A DNA stretch of 64,000 nucleotides from Zobellella maritima (GTDB lineage Bacteria; Pseudomonadota; Gammaproteobacteria; Enterobacterales; Aeromonadaceae). The stretch lies in contig NZ_QCZE01000001.1 of assembly GCF_003075035.1 (NCBI RefSeq), forward strand, positions 1,860,759-1,924,758. The letters run 5' to 3'. The notes beneath the pieces were generated by a model. It was not told the DNA's origin. It saw only the letters and a program-made list of their open reading frames with translations, and made no database searches. Of the stretch, positions 18,438 to 27,635 are shown in pieces; position 1 is the stretch's first letter; every line of letters starts with the position of its first letter. Both the position numbers and the translations under genes were made by a program.

Positions 18438-18818
18438 TTAAATCTGCGTGGGGGCTATTTTATTGTGGTAGGCCTCGATCAGCCGCACATTGCGCTTGTT
18501 GGCCTTGAAGGCGAAGTCGAACAGATCGCCGATGACGGGGATGGTGCCGACCAGCAGCTCCAGCAGCACATTCAGCCCCATGCGGGCGAGCAATGAGCCG
18601 GGCACCTTCATGCGCGCGGCTTCCATCAGGATGTAAGACGACAGACCGGCGGCGGCCAGGTCGCCGACGCCGGGCACCAGGCCGATGATGCCATCCAGAC
18701 CGATCCGGAAGCCGCCGGGCAGCCTGATTGAACTGTCCAGTAGCCAGGCAAGCCGTGCCAGGCGTGCCCGGGTCATGGCTGATTGGTCGAACGTTTGCCT
18801 TCCCACTCCGGCAGACAT
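18438..18818 (-). CDS. DUF4112 domain protein
   Basis: Protein of 126 residues: LDSSIRLPGGFRIGLDGIIGLVPGVGDLAAAGLSSYI and LLELLVGTIPVIGDLFDFAFKANKRN are the twin Gly/Pro/Asp segments typical of DUF4112, each near a hydrophobic helix, so it is probably membrane-associated. Function is unknown in the family. Start at the ATG after GGGGGGA; a longer frame upstream overlaps yqaE and is unlikely. It is downstream of yqaE on the same strand, separated by 29 bp. Its last codons are duplicated at 13772-13812. Confidence 0.8.
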   Translation of the reverse strand: MSAGVGRQTFDQSAMTRARLARLAWLLDSSIRLPGGFRIGLDGIIGLVPGVGDLAAAGLSSYILMEAARMKVPGSLLARMGLNVLLELLVGTIPVIGDLFDFAFKANKRNVRLIEAYHNKIAPTQI

Positions 18819-18847
18819 GCTGTTCCCCCCTCGAATCTGAACCATAC

Positions 18848-19006
18848 TTACTTTTTGGCAATAATCCACACAGCATGCACTATGCCGGGAATATAGCCCA
18901 GCAGGGTGAGCAGGATATTGAGCCAGAAATGTTTGCCGAATCCGACCTGCAGGAAGACGCCCAACGGCGGCAGCAAGATAGCGATAATGATCCTGATAAA
19001 ATCCAT
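18848..19006 (-). CDS. YqaE/Pmp3 family small membrane protein
   Basis: Protein of 52 residues with two membrane helices, MDFIRIIIAILLPPLGVFLQ and LNILLTLLGYIPGIVHAVW, exactly the Pmp3/YqaE pattern including the PP and PG turns. Members are stress-induced plasma-membrane proteolipids linked to ion homeostasis, plausible in a salt-tolerant host. GAGG stands 9 bases before the chosen ATG. It is just downstream of the purU terminator. Confidence 0.93.
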   Translation of the reverse strand: MDFIRIIIAILLPPLGVFLQVGFGKHFWLNILLTLLGYIPGIVHAVWIIAKK

Positions 19007-19020
19007 GGTGGTCATCCTCA

Positions 19021-19057
19021 ATAAAAATGCCCCTGAGCAAGGCTGCTCAGGGGCATT
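19021..19057 (-). terminator. Rho-independent terminator of purU
   Basis: AATGCCCCTGAGCA pairs perfectly with TGCTCAGGGGCATT around a 4-base loop; on the minus strand it is followed by TTTTAT. It lies 27 bp after the purU stop and directly before the yqaE ribosome-binding site. Confidence 0.9.
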
Positions 19058-19083
19058 ATAAGTCAGCTGGCGGCGATGGGTTA

Positions 19084-19950
19084 TCAGCTGCCCAGTACTA
19101 CCGTCTTGCCCTGGTACATGAATACCCGTTGCTCGATGTGGTACTGAATGGCCCGGGCAAGGGTGATGCACTCGATATCGCGCCCCTTGGCCACCAGATC
19201 TTCCGGATAATGGCTATGATCCACCGGCTGTATCCCCTGGGTAATGATGGGGCCCTCATCCAGATCATTGTTGATGTAATGGGCGGTGGCACCTACCAGC
19301 TTGACCCCTTTTTTATAGGCCTGGTGGTAGGGCATGGCGCCCTTGAAGCCGGGCAGCAGCGAATGGTGGATATTAATGGCCCAGCCTTCCAGTTTGGTGC
19401 ATAGCTCGGGGCTGAGCACCTGCATATAACGGGCAAGTACTACCAGCTCTGCCTCGCTTTCGCGGATGATATCCCACATCTGCGCCTCCTGCTCGGCCTT
19501 GGTCTCGGGCGTGACCGGCAGGTGGTAGAAGGGAATATGATGCCAGTCCGCCAGCCGCTGCAGATCCGGATGGTTGGAAATGATGGCCGGGATTTCAATA
19601 CCCAGCTGGCCGGTACGGTAGCGATAGAGCAGATCATTGAGGCAATGGTCAAATTTGGAGACCAGGATCACCACGTTGGGCTTGCGGCTGCGATCGGTCA
19701 GCCGCCATTCCATATCGAAGTCGGCGGCGCGAGCGGCAAAGCCCGCTCGGAACGCCTCTTCATCAAACGGCTGCTCCTGGGGACGGCGAAATTCGGCGCG
19801 AATAAAAAACTGCCCGGCACGGGCGTCGTCGAAGGTCTGCATATCGGCCACATAACAGCCCTGCTCCCGCAGGTAACGGGTCACCACATCGACGGTACCG
19901 AGTCTGCTCGGGCTGGTCGCATTGAGAATATAGGTGTCGGGGTGGGTCAT
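19084..19950 (-). CDS. purU: Formyltetrahydrofolate deformylase
   Basis: Protein of 288 residues: N-terminal ACT domain (about 5-80) and a formyltransferase-fold catalytic domain (about 90-288). Active-site residues are visible in NIHHSLLPGFKGA (193-205; Asn193, His195) and NNDLDEGPI (Asp231). It hydrolyses 10-formyl-THF to formate and THF. In pseudomonads purU paralogues sit beside sarcosine oxidase genes, where demethylation loads THF with one-carbon units, so its presence here fits sarcosine/betaine catabolism (inference). It is a single-gene unit with its own terminator. Confidence 0.93.
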   Translation of the reverse strand: MTHPDTYILNATSPSRLGTVDVVTRYLREQGCYVADMQTFDDARAGQFFIRAEFRRPQEQPFDEEAFRAGFAARAADFDMEWRLTDRSRKPNVVILVSKFDHCLNDLLYRYRTGQLGIEIPAIISNHPDLQRLADWHHIPFYHLPVTPETKAEQEAQMWDIIRESEAELVVLARYMQVLSPELCTKLEGWAINIHHSLLPGFKGAMPYHQAYKKGVKLVGATAHYINNDLDEGPIITQGIQPVDHSHYPEDLVAKGRDIECITLARAIQYHIEQRVFMYQGKTVVLGS

Positions 19951-20253
19951 GGGTCACCTCCTGTGGTTGAATCCATGTTGGCCTTGAAAAATCGGGACCG
20001 AGCCCGATGGTAATAAACAGACACAGGAGCTGGGCCTGCCTTATTTCGGACCATACTAAAGAGTGAAACGACCGCAGGAGTGATTGGCTGCGTCCGGCTG
20101 ATATGTATTTGCGACAAAATCCTTACTCGCCCCGCCCCCCGGGGAGTCGCTTTACGACAACATCAGGCCGCCGACAGAGCCGCTTTCATCAACAGTCGCA
20201 CATAATATAGACAACATAATAAAACCAATGAAAAAATAAACGGGAGAACACAG
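19951..20253. other. Intergenic region, divergent promoters for purU and the DMT exporter
   Basis: No gene is seen. The right half is AT-rich (after 20200) and should hold the promoter of the gene at 20254, which has GGGAG before its ATG. Confidence 0.5.
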
Positions 20254-21129
20254 ATGGATAATCGCTTGAAAGGGGGACTGTTAACCGTCGCCGGGGTCAC
20301 CGTCCTGAGTCTGGATGCCCTGCTGATCAAGCTGATCAGCGCCGACCCCTGGATCCTGCTGTTTTGGCGGGGGATGCTACTGAGCCTGTGCATCGGTAGT
20401 TACTGTCTGTATCGTGCCCGCAGCTACCGGCCCACCCGCAAGCTACTCTCCCTCGGCCTGGGCTCGGCGCTGTTTTATGCCGTTTGCACCGTGACCTTTG
20501 TTATCTCGATACGGCTCACCAGCGTCGCCAATACCCTGATCATCCTCAGCGCCGCGCCCCTGATCGGCGCCCTGCTGAGCCGTTTTGTACTAAAAGAGTC
20601 GGTGTCAGGGCGTACCTGGCTGGCCATCCTGCTCTGCCTGGGCGGCTTGCTGCTGGTTTTTTCCGGCAGCCGGGACGGCAACCACCTGCTCGGCGATCTG
20701 ATCGCCCTGCTGTGCGCCGCCAGCATGGCCGCCAAATTTGTGGTGGAGCGGGCCGCCAGCCCAGCCAACATGACGCCGGCGCTGGTACCGGCCGGCCTGC
20801 TGGTCAGCCTGTTCGCCCTGTTTCAAACCCCCACCCTGGCGGTACCGAGCGAAGACATACTGTGGATGGCCTTACTCGGCCTGGTGGTGGTCCCCCTGGC
20901 CTACGCCCTGATAACACAAGGCCCCCGCTACCTGTCGGCCCCGGAAGTGGGCCTGATCATGCTGCTGGAAATGGTGCTCGGCCCCTTGTGGGTTTGGCTG
21001 GTATTGGCCGAACAACCCAGCCAGCAAGCCTGGATGGGCGGCTTGGTGGTGGTTGCCGCCCTCGTCTGTCAGTCCTGGCCGGGCCGCCGCAGCAAGGCAT
21101 CCTTAGTCAAGCGTCCCTGCGAAGCCTGA
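20254..21129 (+). CDS. DMT-superfamily (EamA) transporter
   Basis: Protein of 291 residues with ten hydrophobic segments in two EamA repeats (about 5-135 and 145-285). GGLLTVAGVTVLSLDALLIKLI opens the first repeat, and LGLVVVPLAYALITQGPRYLSAPEVGLIMLLEMVLGPLWVWL marks the second, including the conserved PE-x-LI-LLE-PL-like segment. Members export amino acids or other small metabolites; no specific substrate can be given. It is a single gene followed by a strong two-way terminator. Confidence 0.87.
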   Translation: MDNRLKGGLLTVAGVTVLSLDALLIKLISADPWILLFWRGMLLSLCIGSYCLYRARSYRPTRKLLSLGLGSALFYAVCTVTFVISIRLTSVANTLIILSAAPLIGALLSRFVLKESVSGRTWLAILLCLGGLLLVFSGSRDGNHLLGDLIALLCAASMAAKFVVERAASPANMTPALVPAGLLVSLFALFQTPTLAVPSEDILWMALLGLVVVPLAYALITQGPRYLSAPEVGLIMLLEMVLGPLWVWLVLAEQPSQQAWMGGLVVVAALVCQSWPGRRSKASLVKRPCEA

Positions 21130-21246
21130 TCCCGATGCCACTCCCCAAGGCCGACCGATGTCACCCTATGGCAGCAAAGGCCGGGGGGCGCCTGTTCCAG
21201 TCGCACGCCACGCGAGTGTAGCAGGCGAAAACCAGGCCAATAACAC

Positions 21247-21275
21247 AAAAGCGCCGGGATCATCCCGGCGCTTTT
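21247..21275. terminator. Bidirectional terminator
   Basis: AAAAGCGCCGGGA-TCA-TCCCGGCGCTTTT, a 13-bp perfect stem with A/T ends on both sides, between convergent genes (DMT exporter and gbcB). Confidence 0.9.
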
Positions 21276-21313
21276 AATAATGTGTTCTGCTATCGAAGCA
21301 TGAATACCCAGGC

Positions 21314-22426
21314 TCAGTATTCAACCTCCATGGCGCCCGCCACCCTGGTGCAGCAAGACAGCACATAGCCGGCCTCGATTTCCTCTTCGGTAATACCGCC
21401 GTTATGCTCCATCTGGTAATTTCCGGAATTGACCTTCACCCGGCAGGCGCCACAGATCCCCATGCCGCAGGCCTTAGGAATACTGACACCGGCTTCGAGG
21501 GCCGCCTCGTTCAGGTTGGTCCCCTTCACCACGTCGACGCTGACACCGGAATCGGCAAAGCTGACCGCAACCGTCTCCAGCTGCTCCAGCTCGGCCTCCA
21601 GTATTTCGGCCTCGTCCGCATGTTCTTCGGCCTGACGAATATCTTCAACGGGCGTCGCGCCAAAGGACTCTTCATGGTAGCGGCGCATGTCAAAACCGGC
21701 GTCTTCAAGCAAGGCGCGAATGGCCCGCATATAGGGCGTGGGGCCGCAGCAGAACACTTCTCGCTCAAGAAAGTCGGGGGCGATCAGCTCCAGCATGTGC
21801 CGGTTCAAGTAGCCGCGGTAACCGCTCCAGGCCTGGCCCACCTCGATGCGCTCGCAGATCAGGTGCAGTTTGAAATTGTCGATGCGGGAAGACATGTATT
21901 CCAGCTCGGCGCCGTAGATCAGATCCCGGGGCGTACGGGCGCTGTGCGCAAACACCATGTCGACCTCGGAGTCGGTATTGAACCACCAGCGTGCCATCGA
22001 CATCACAGGGGTGATGCCCACTCCACCGGACAACAGCAGCACCTTGTCGGCCGGGTAATCCAGGCAGTTGAACTGCCCCACCGGGCCATGCACCGCCAGC
22101 TGATCACCGGAGCGCAGGTTGTCGTGCAACCAGTTCGACACCACGCCCCCGGGCACCCGCTTCACCGTGATGGAAAAACTGTAAGGAATGGAAGGCGCGC
22201 TGGAGATGGTGTAGGAGCGCATCACCCGCTCACCATCGATGTCCAGCTCCAGGGTCACGAACTGGCCGGGCTTGAAGAAAAACAGCACCGGCTGGCCCAT
22301 GCTGAAGGTAAAGGTACAGACGTCATGGGTTTCCTGTATCACCTTGACGCAACGGACCAGGTGGCGACCATTGTCCCAGGTCTGGGTATTCACCGGGTTG
22401 AGAAACTCAGCAGTGTTAATACTCAT
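21314..22426 (-). CDS. gbcB: Rieske monooxygenase reductase component (GbcB-like)
   Basis: Protein of 370 residues: flavin-binding barrel (about 25-125, RSYTISSAPS), NAD-binding lobe (LLLSGGVGITPVMSM, VFCCGPTPYMRA) and a C-terminal plant-type [2Fe-2S] domain with CGMGICGACR and a last cysteine in LSCC. It passes electrons from NAD(P)H to a Rieske demethylase, most likely the oxygenase at 27880. Start placed at the ATG after AAGGAG, six codons inside the longest frame. It is last in an operon with dapA-like, aldehyde dehydrogenase and FAD oxidase genes, so the reductase is separated from its oxygenase by 5.5 kb, unlike the adjacent gbcA-gbcB of Pseudomonas. Confidence 0.85.
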   Translation of the reverse strand: MSINTAEFLNPVNTQTWDNGRHLVRCVKVIQETHDVCTFTFSMGQPVLFFFKPGQFVTLELDIDGERVMRSYTISSAPSIPYSFSITVKRVPGGVVSNWLHDNLRSGDQLAVHGPVGQFNCLDYPADKVLLLSGGVGITPVMSMARWWFNTDSEVDMVFAHSARTPRDLIYGAELEYMSSRIDNFKLHLICERIEVGQAWSGYRGYLNRHMLELIAPDFLEREVFCCGPTPYMRAIRALLEDAGFDMRRYHEESFGATPVEDIRQAEEHADEAEILEAELEQLETVAVSFADSGVSVDVVKGTNLNEAALEAGVSIPKACGMGICGACRVKVNSGNYQMEHNGGITEEEIEAGYVLSCCTRVAGAMEVEY

Positions 22427-22485
22427 TGCATACTCCTTGTTCATTCCTGCTCACTGCCTGCCCGGCAATCATGGGGCCACGGCAT

Positions 22486-23832
22486 TTACAATTCGATACC
22501 CGCCAGCCATTCCTTCCAGCGCATGGTCAGGTTGGCGCCCACCGATAAAAAGGGCTCGGGCGGTAACCGCCGGGGCGCCTCATGGCCCATGAATTCGTCC
22601 AACAACGGGGAACTGTGCTTGAGCGCCAGCTCCGCCGCCATCATACCTGAAAGAGTCCCTTTCACCGTTCCCAGACCATTCTGGCAAGCGGCGGAATACA
22701 CCCGTTCCTCCAGCTCGCCAAAGGCCGGTACCGAGTTCCAGGACAGACACAACCGGCCGCCCCAGCGGTGCTCCATGGGCACGCCCTCGAGCATGGGAAA
22801 ACGGGCGGTAAAGGCCCGGTCATGGGCCCGGGCCACGTCCCGAATCTGCCGCTCGGACACTTCCATCGACTGATTCAGGGTAAAACGGTTACGCACCGTG
22901 ACCCGGTCACCGCTGCCCATCAGGCTCGAGACCCGGCGTACCGTGGTACCCATAGGATCCGCCGGCAACACGCCCCAGTCCGGCACCCCACCCAGGCGGG
23001 CCGCTTCGCCGGCCGACAGGGCCCGGGTCATGGAGGCATAGGTAAACACGTGCAGCAGCTGGCGCGGATAAAAGCCGAACGACTGAATATGGCCGTTCAC
23101 CGCCAGGATCACATGCCGGGCGCGAACCCGGCCCTGGGGGGTGTGCAGCACGTGCTCGTCCCCAAGATCCATTTTCAGCACCGGGCTCTGCTCGTAAATA
23201 TCCACCCGTTCGGCCAGGCCCTCGGCCGCCATGCGAATAAAAGCGGCCGGCTGGATCATCACCGCGCCCGGGGTATAGAGCCCCTTCTGGTAAAAATCGA
23301 TGCCGGTGTGATCCTTCATCTCGCCGGCACTGAGCAGCCGATACTGCTCACCCAGCCCCTCAAGGTGACGGACATAGCTGTCGATATGCTGCTCGCCCTT
23401 GGTGGTCGCCGCCCCGGTCAGCTTGCCGCAAGGGTCAAATACCCGCTCGGGCATGCGGAACTCCCGGGCCATATTGCGGGCAAAATCGATGGCCGCCCGG
23501 TTTAACCGGATCTGGCGCACATCGGCATCGGCCACCCCGGCATAGGTTTCCGAGTTCAACTCATGGGGCAGGTCGATCATAAAGCCGCTGTTACGGCCCG
23601 CCGGCCCCTGCGCCAGTCTTCCTGCCTCCAACAACACCACGCGGTCGTTGCCGGTCAGCTGGCTCAGGCGCCGGGCCGCGGCCATTCCCGCAAAACCGCC
23701 CCCTATCACCACCCAGTCGGCCCGAATATCCTCTTTCAGCTCAGGGTGAGTGCGCGCGGGCGGAAGAATACTGTTCCAGCCAGCCGGCCCGGTATCCCTG
23801 GGAAGGCGGCGGACATTGATGGTTTTGGTCAT
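22486..23832 (-). CDS. FAD-dependent amine/amino acid oxidoreductase (DAO family, PuuB-like)
   Basis: Protein of 448 residues with an N-terminal dinucleotide fold (WVVIGGGFAGMAAARRLSQ, residues about 40-58; then VVLLEAGRLAQGPAGRNSGFM) and the DAO C-terminal substrate domain. The GRNSGF motif and the leader before the Rossmann fold resemble gamma-glutamylputrescine oxidase and D-amino-acid or N-methyl-amino-acid oxidases. In this operon it lies between aldehyde dehydrogenase and the Rieske reductase, so it could oxidise a secondary amine released by demethylation, for example an N-methylated or cyclic amino acid. Substrate is not settled by sequence. Confidence 0.82.
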   Translation of the reverse strand: MTKTINVRRLPRDTGPAGWNSILPPARTHPELKEDIRADWVVIGGGFAGMAAARRLSQLTGNDRVVLLEAGRLAQGPAGRNSGFMIDLPHELNSETYAGVADADVRQIRLNRAAIDFARNMAREFRMPERVFDPCGKLTGAATTKGEQHIDSYVRHLEGLGEQYRLLSAGEMKDHTGIDFYQKGLYTPGAVMIQPAAFIRMAAEGLAERVDIYEQSPVLKMDLGDEHVLHTPQGRVRARHVILAVNGHIQSFGFYPRQLLHVFTYASMTRALSAGEAARLGGVPDWGVLPADPMGTTVRRVSSLMGSGDRVTVRNRFTLNQSMEVSERQIRDVARAHDRAFTARFPMLEGVPMEHRWGGRLCLSWNSVPAFGELEERVYSAACQNGLGTVKGTLSGMMAAELALKHSSPLLDEFMGHEAPRRLPPEPFLSVGANLTMRWKEWLAGIEL

Positions 23833-23899
23833 TCTCCGATTCCTCTCGAAGAAAATTACGTCACGACAAGCCCGGCGCCGTACGCCGGGCGTTATCGGC

Positions 23900-25393
23900 T
23901 CAGTCGTTCAGATCAAGCCAGATGGTTTTCAGCTGGGTGTACTGATCGTGGGCATGAACGGAGTTGTCACGGCCGCCAAAGCCCGATTGCTTGTAGCCGC
24001 CAAAGGGCGTGGTGGCATCGCCCTCACCGAAGCAGTTCACGGTGACGGTACCGGCGCGTACCGCCCGGGCCGCCCGCAGCGCCTTTTTGGCATTGCCGGT
24101 GAATACCGAGGCCGCCAGGCCGTAGTCGGTATCATTGGCGACCGCAATGGCCTCCTCGACGCTGGACACGGTAATCACCACCAGAATCGGGCCGAAGATT
24201 TCTTCCCGCGCCAGCACGTCGCCGTTCTTCACGCCGTCAAATATGGTCGGCGGCACGCAGTTGCCGGCCATCGGCTCACCGCCCAGCAGCACGGTGTGAC
24301 CGTCCTGCTTGCCCCGGTGCAGATAGCTCACCACCTTGTCGAAATGCCCCTTGTCGACCAGGGCACCCAGCTTGTTGGCCGGATCCAGGGGGTCACCGGT
24401 GCGCCACTCGCGGGTCTTGGCGCACACCCGCTCGAGCAGGGCCTCCTTGATGTCTTCGTGAACGATCAGCCGTGAGCCGGCGGAGCAGTTTTCGCCCATG
24501 TTCCAGAAGGCGGCGGCCACCACATGGTCGGCCACGGTGTCCAGGTTTTCGGCGTCGTCCAGCACGATACAGGGGTTCTTGCCGCCGCATTCCAGCACCA
24601 CTTCCTTGAGGTTAGACTCGGCGGCGTAGTTCAGGAACAGCCGGCCGGTCTCAGTGGAGCCGGTAAAGGTCACCATGTCCACATCCGCATGGCGGCCGAT
24701 GGCCGCCCCCACCTCGGAACCGCGACCGGTGACCACGTTCAGCACGCCGTCCGGCAAGCCCGCTTCGTGGGCCAGCTCGGCCACCCGCAGGGTGGTCAGT
24801 GAGGTCTGCATGGCGGGCTTTAGCACCACGGTACAACCTGCCGCCAGCGCCGGGCCCAGTTTCCATCCCAGCATCAACAGCGGAAAGTTCCAGGGCAGCA
24901 CGGCGCCCACCACACCGATGGGCTCGCGCACCACCATGGCCACGGCACCCGAGCCTACCGGCGCGGTTTGGTCGTAGATCTTGTCAATCGACTCGGCGTG
25001 CCACTTGATAAAGTGGATGGTTTCGGGCACGTCGACGGTTTCACACTCGGCGATCGGCTTGCCGGAGTCCAGGCTTTCCAGCACCGCCAGCTCACGGCTG
25101 TGCTGCTCCATCAGCTCGGCCAGCTTCAGCAACACCGCCTTGCGCTCGTTGGGGTGCAGCTCGCTCCAGCGGCCATCGTCAAAGGCTTCGCGGGCGGCCT
25201 GTACCGCCAGGTCCACATCTTCGACACCGCAGGCGGCAATCTCGGCAAGGGTTTCACCGGTGGCCGGGTTGGTGGTCGGCAGGGTCTTGCCGGACAGGGC
25301 CGGACGAAAACGACCGCCGATAAAGCTCAGGGTCGGGAATTGCAGCTCGGCCGCCATGGCATGGTATTGTTCCCGGGTCAGCAGTTCGCTCAT
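23900..25393 (-). CDS. NAD(P)-dependent aldehyde dehydrogenase (PuuC/BetB-like)
   Basis: Protein of 497 residues with every ALDH hallmark: PWNFPLLM, the cofactor loop FTGSTETGR, catalytic Glu268 (LECGGKNP) and nucleophile Cys303 (MGENCSAGSR), and the final EEIFGPILVV and FGGYKQSGFGGRD. Closest in style to gamma-glutamyl-aminobutyraldehyde dehydrogenase. It begins 3 bp after the dapA-like gene, so the two are translationally linked. Likely substrates are 2-oxoglutarate semialdehyde (if the lyase is a Pyr4H2C deaminase) or an aminoaldehyde; betaine aldehyde is a further option because no other betB appears here. Confidence 0.87.
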   Translation of the reverse strand: MSELLTREQYHAMAAELQFPTLSFIGGRFRPALSGKTLPTTNPATGETLAEIAACGVEDVDLAVQAAREAFDDGRWSELHPNERKAVLLKLAELMEQHSRELAVLESLDSGKPIAECETVDVPETIHFIKWHAESIDKIYDQTAPVGSGAVAMVVREPIGVVGAVLPWNFPLLMLGWKLGPALAAGCTVVLKPAMQTSLTTLRVAELAHEAGLPDGVLNVVTGRGSEVGAAIGRHADVDMVTFTGSTETGRLFLNYAAESNLKEVVLECGGKNPCIVLDDAENLDTVADHVVAAAFWNMGENCSAGSRLIVHEDIKEALLERVCAKTREWRTGDPLDPANKLGALVDKGHFDKVVSYLHRGKQDGHTVLLGGEPMAGNCVPPTIFDGVKNGDVLAREEIFGPILVVITVSSVEEAIAVANDTDYGLAASVFTGNAKKALRAARAVRAGTVTVNCFGEGDATTPFGGYKQSGFGGRDNSVHAHDQYTQLKTIWLDLND

Positions 25394-25396
25394 AAC

Positions 25397-26311
25397 TTAT
25401 TCTCCCTTCTCGATGCCGGCGATGGTCGCCTTCAGGGTGCCGATGACCTGTTCCAGCTGCTGCTTCTCGCTCTCTTCCAGGCCCAGCAGGGGCTTGCGGG
25501 TACTGCCGGCAAACTGACCCGACAGGGTCACACCGTGCTTGATGCACTGAATGAACTTGCCGCCCTGCTCCAATACGCTCATCAACGGCATCATGGCGGC
25601 CATGATGCGGCGGCCCTTGTCGAAGTTCCCTTCCACCACACAGGCGTTATAGAGGGCCACGTGCTCTGCGGGCAGGAAGTTGGAGCCGCCACACACCCAG
25701 CTCTTCGCGCCCCAGGCAAAGAATTCCAGGGCCTGATCGTCCATGCCGCAAGACAGCTGAATACCGGAATCACCATTGGCCAGCAGGTGCAGGCGGTTGA
25801 TGTCGCCGGAGCTTTCCTTGATGGCGCAAATATTGGCCGAGCCGCTTACCCGCTCGAAAAACTCTTCGCCCATGGTCACGCCCATGCGCGCCGGGTAGTT
25901 GTACAGCATGACTGGCAGGTTGGCGGCCTTGTCCACGGCCAGCACGTGCTCGGCCAGCTCCCGTTCGGTAGGCAGGGAATAGGGCGGTGTGGCCACCAGA
26001 ATGGCATCGGCACCCTGCTCCACCGCCACTTTGGCCAGGCTGATGGACTCCTCGGGGTTGATGGAGCCGGTACCAAAGATCACCGGCACCCGTCCGGCGC
26101 TGCGCTCCACAGCCACCTGCAGCAGCTGGCTGCGCTCGGCAAAAGATTCCACGTAATACTCGCCGGTGGTGCCGCCAACAATAATGCCGTGAACGCCGGC
26201 CTCGATGAGGGAGTCAATCAGGGCGCCGAACGCCGCATAATCAATGCTGTTGTCTTCAGCAAAAGGGGTAATGACCGGGGTATATATTCCTTCAAATCGC
26301 ATGGGCTTCAC
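25397..26311 (-). CDS. DapA-family lyase/synthase
   Basis: Protein of 304 residues, class I aldolase barrel of the dihydrodipicolinate synthase/N-acetylneuraminate lyase family. Visible are GGTTGEY (46-52, where Thr-Thr of DapA binds pyruvate), Tyr137 in LYNYP and Schiff-base Lys165 in CAIKESSGD. It is not expected to be the lysine-pathway DapA, because it heads a catabolic operon with an aldehyde dehydrogenase and an FAD oxidase. The same trio occurs in hydroxyproline breakdown, where the lyase deaminates pyrroline-4-hydroxy-2-carboxylate. That assignment is a hypothesis. Confidence 0.85.
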   Translation of the reverse strand: MKPMRFEGIYTPVITPFAEDNSIDYAAFGALIDSLIEAGVHGIIVGGTTGEYYVESFAERSQLLQVAVERSAGRVPVIFGTGSINPEESISLAKVAVEQGADAILVATPPYSLPTERELAEHVLAVDKAANLPVMLYNYPARMGVTMGEEFFERVSGSANICAIKESSGDINRLHLLANGDSGIQLSCGMDDQALEFFAWGAKSWVCGGSNFLPAEHVALYNACVVEGNFDKGRRIMAAMMPLMSVLEQGGKFIQCIKHGVTLSGQFAGSTRKPLLGLEESEKQQLEQVIGTLKATIAGIEKGE

Positions 26312-26470
26312 CTATATCCCTATGAATATTCGCTTAAGAATCCCACCTGGCTATCGCATTAATATTCGGGCGGGGTTAGTTTTTCGGGTAACAAAATATT
26401 AACCACGACCATTCGGCGCCCACAACATACTTTTATTTAGCAGTAAACATAACCTGGTGTTATCAGGCAT

Positions 26471-26500
26471 CAAAAAGAAAAGCCTGCGTAAGGCAGGCTT
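26471..26500 (-). terminator. Rho-independent terminator after the LysR gene
   Basis: On the minus strand AAGCCTGC-CTTAC-GCAGGCTT is followed by TTCTTTTTG. It separates the LysR gene (stop at 26637) from the dapA-like operon; the rest of 26312-26636 is AT-rich promoter DNA without a gene. Confidence 0.85.
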
Positions 26501-26636
26501 CAGATATGGTTCATTAAAAGGCGTGTTCAGCCGTGAATAAATAACAAAGAATTTCGCCCACGGTTATAACAAAAAGGGTCAAGGAACGAATAATATTTTC
26601 TTGATGAAAATAATAACCGTCGGTTATCCATGGCCA

Positions 26637-27635
26637 TCACTCTCCCCGCTCTTCGCCGACGGATACCATCGAGATCCGTTCATCATTCATGCAGCCCAGC
26701 AGCCAGTCGCGAAAACGGCACAATATTTCGTTATCGGCCCGGCTTTCGAGGTAAGTCAGGAAGTGACACTTTTCCCGGAAAATGACCTCCTGCTCCACCG
26801 GCCGTACCAGCAGACCTTCCTCCACCAGAGGCGCCACCAGGTGATGCCAGCCCAGGGACACGCCCTGATGATTCAGCACCATCTGGATCAGCATGTTGTA
26901 ATCGTTGGCATTGAACAGATGCTTGTCACTGGTTGAACGCTTTTCCAGGTTGATATTGAAAAAGGAGAACCACACGCTCCAGTCCACATGCTCCGCCACC
27001 TGGGCCCTGCCGTAGGGGCTGAGATTCAGCAGCACCGTATTGCGCATCCCCTCCAGGGTGGCAATGGCCGGGTTATCCTGCAAAAAGGCAGGGGTACAGA
27101 CCGGGTAGATCAAATCATGAAACAGCGGAATGGAATGATAGCCTTCACGCGGATCTGAAATCTTGTTGATAAAAAGATCCGGGTGTACACCGGGCTCCAT
27201 CTGCAGGTAATTGCCGGTGGTCACCACATTAATGTCGATGTCCGGATTGCTGGCGAAGAAATCGGGCAGACGGCGCGATAGCCAGAGTCCGGAAAAGGCC
27301 GGCGAACAACAAATGGTGAGGGCCGGCTTGCCGCTTGTGTTGCTCTGGATCCGCTCGGCGGCCTGGGCAATGTTAACAAATGACAGGTAGGCCGCATCAT
27401 AAAGAATGGTGCCGGCTTCGGTCAGCTCCACAGTGCGGCCGGTGCGCTTGAACAGCTCCACGCCCAGGTGGGTTTCCAGCTCGCGGATCTGACGGCTGAT
27501 GGCCGCCTGAGTCACACAGAGTGCTTCCGCCGCCCGTGTAAAGCTCAGATGCTTGGCTGCAGCCACAAAGGATCTCACCGCCGTCAGCGACGGCATTCTG
27601 ACCAGTATTTTGTCCGGTTCTACAAGCTTAGCCAT
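26637..27635 (-). CDS. LysR-family transcriptional regulator
   Basis: Protein of 332 residues: winged helix-turn-helix at about 15-75 (LSFTRAAEALCVTQAAISRQIRELE, then LFKRTGRTVELTEAG), linker helix and effector domain. The GcvA-like helix sequence and the C-terminal half (VSLGWHHLVAPLVEEGLLVRPVE) are typical of regulators for amino acid or betaine catabolism. It is divergent from the Rieske oxygenase gene and upstream of the dapA-like/ALDH/FAD/reductase operon on its own strand, the natural regulator of both. An internal ATG at codon 14 is an alternative start. Confidence 0.88.
   Translation of the reverse strand: MAKLVEPDKILVRMPSLTAVRSFVAAAKHLSFTRAAEALCVTQAAISRQIRELETHLGVELFKRTGRTVELTEAGTILYDAAYLSFVNIAQAAERIQSNTSGKPALTICCSPAFSGLWLSRRLPDFFASNPDIDINVVTTGNYLQMEPGVHPDLFINKISDPREGYHSIPLFHDLIYPVCTPAFLQDNPAIATLEGMRNTVLLNLSPYGRAQVAEHVDWSVWFSFFNINLEKRSTSDKHLFNANDYNMLIQMVLNHQGVSLGWHHLVAPLVEEGLLVRPVEQEVIFREKCHFLTYLESRADNEILCRFRDWLLGCMNDERISMVSVGEERGE

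Noticed and set aside
17083-18441. 452-codon Pro/Arg/Ala-rich frame overlapping the MFS gene
   Set aside because: Frame-shifted shadow of a high-GC membrane protein gene; no fold or start signal.
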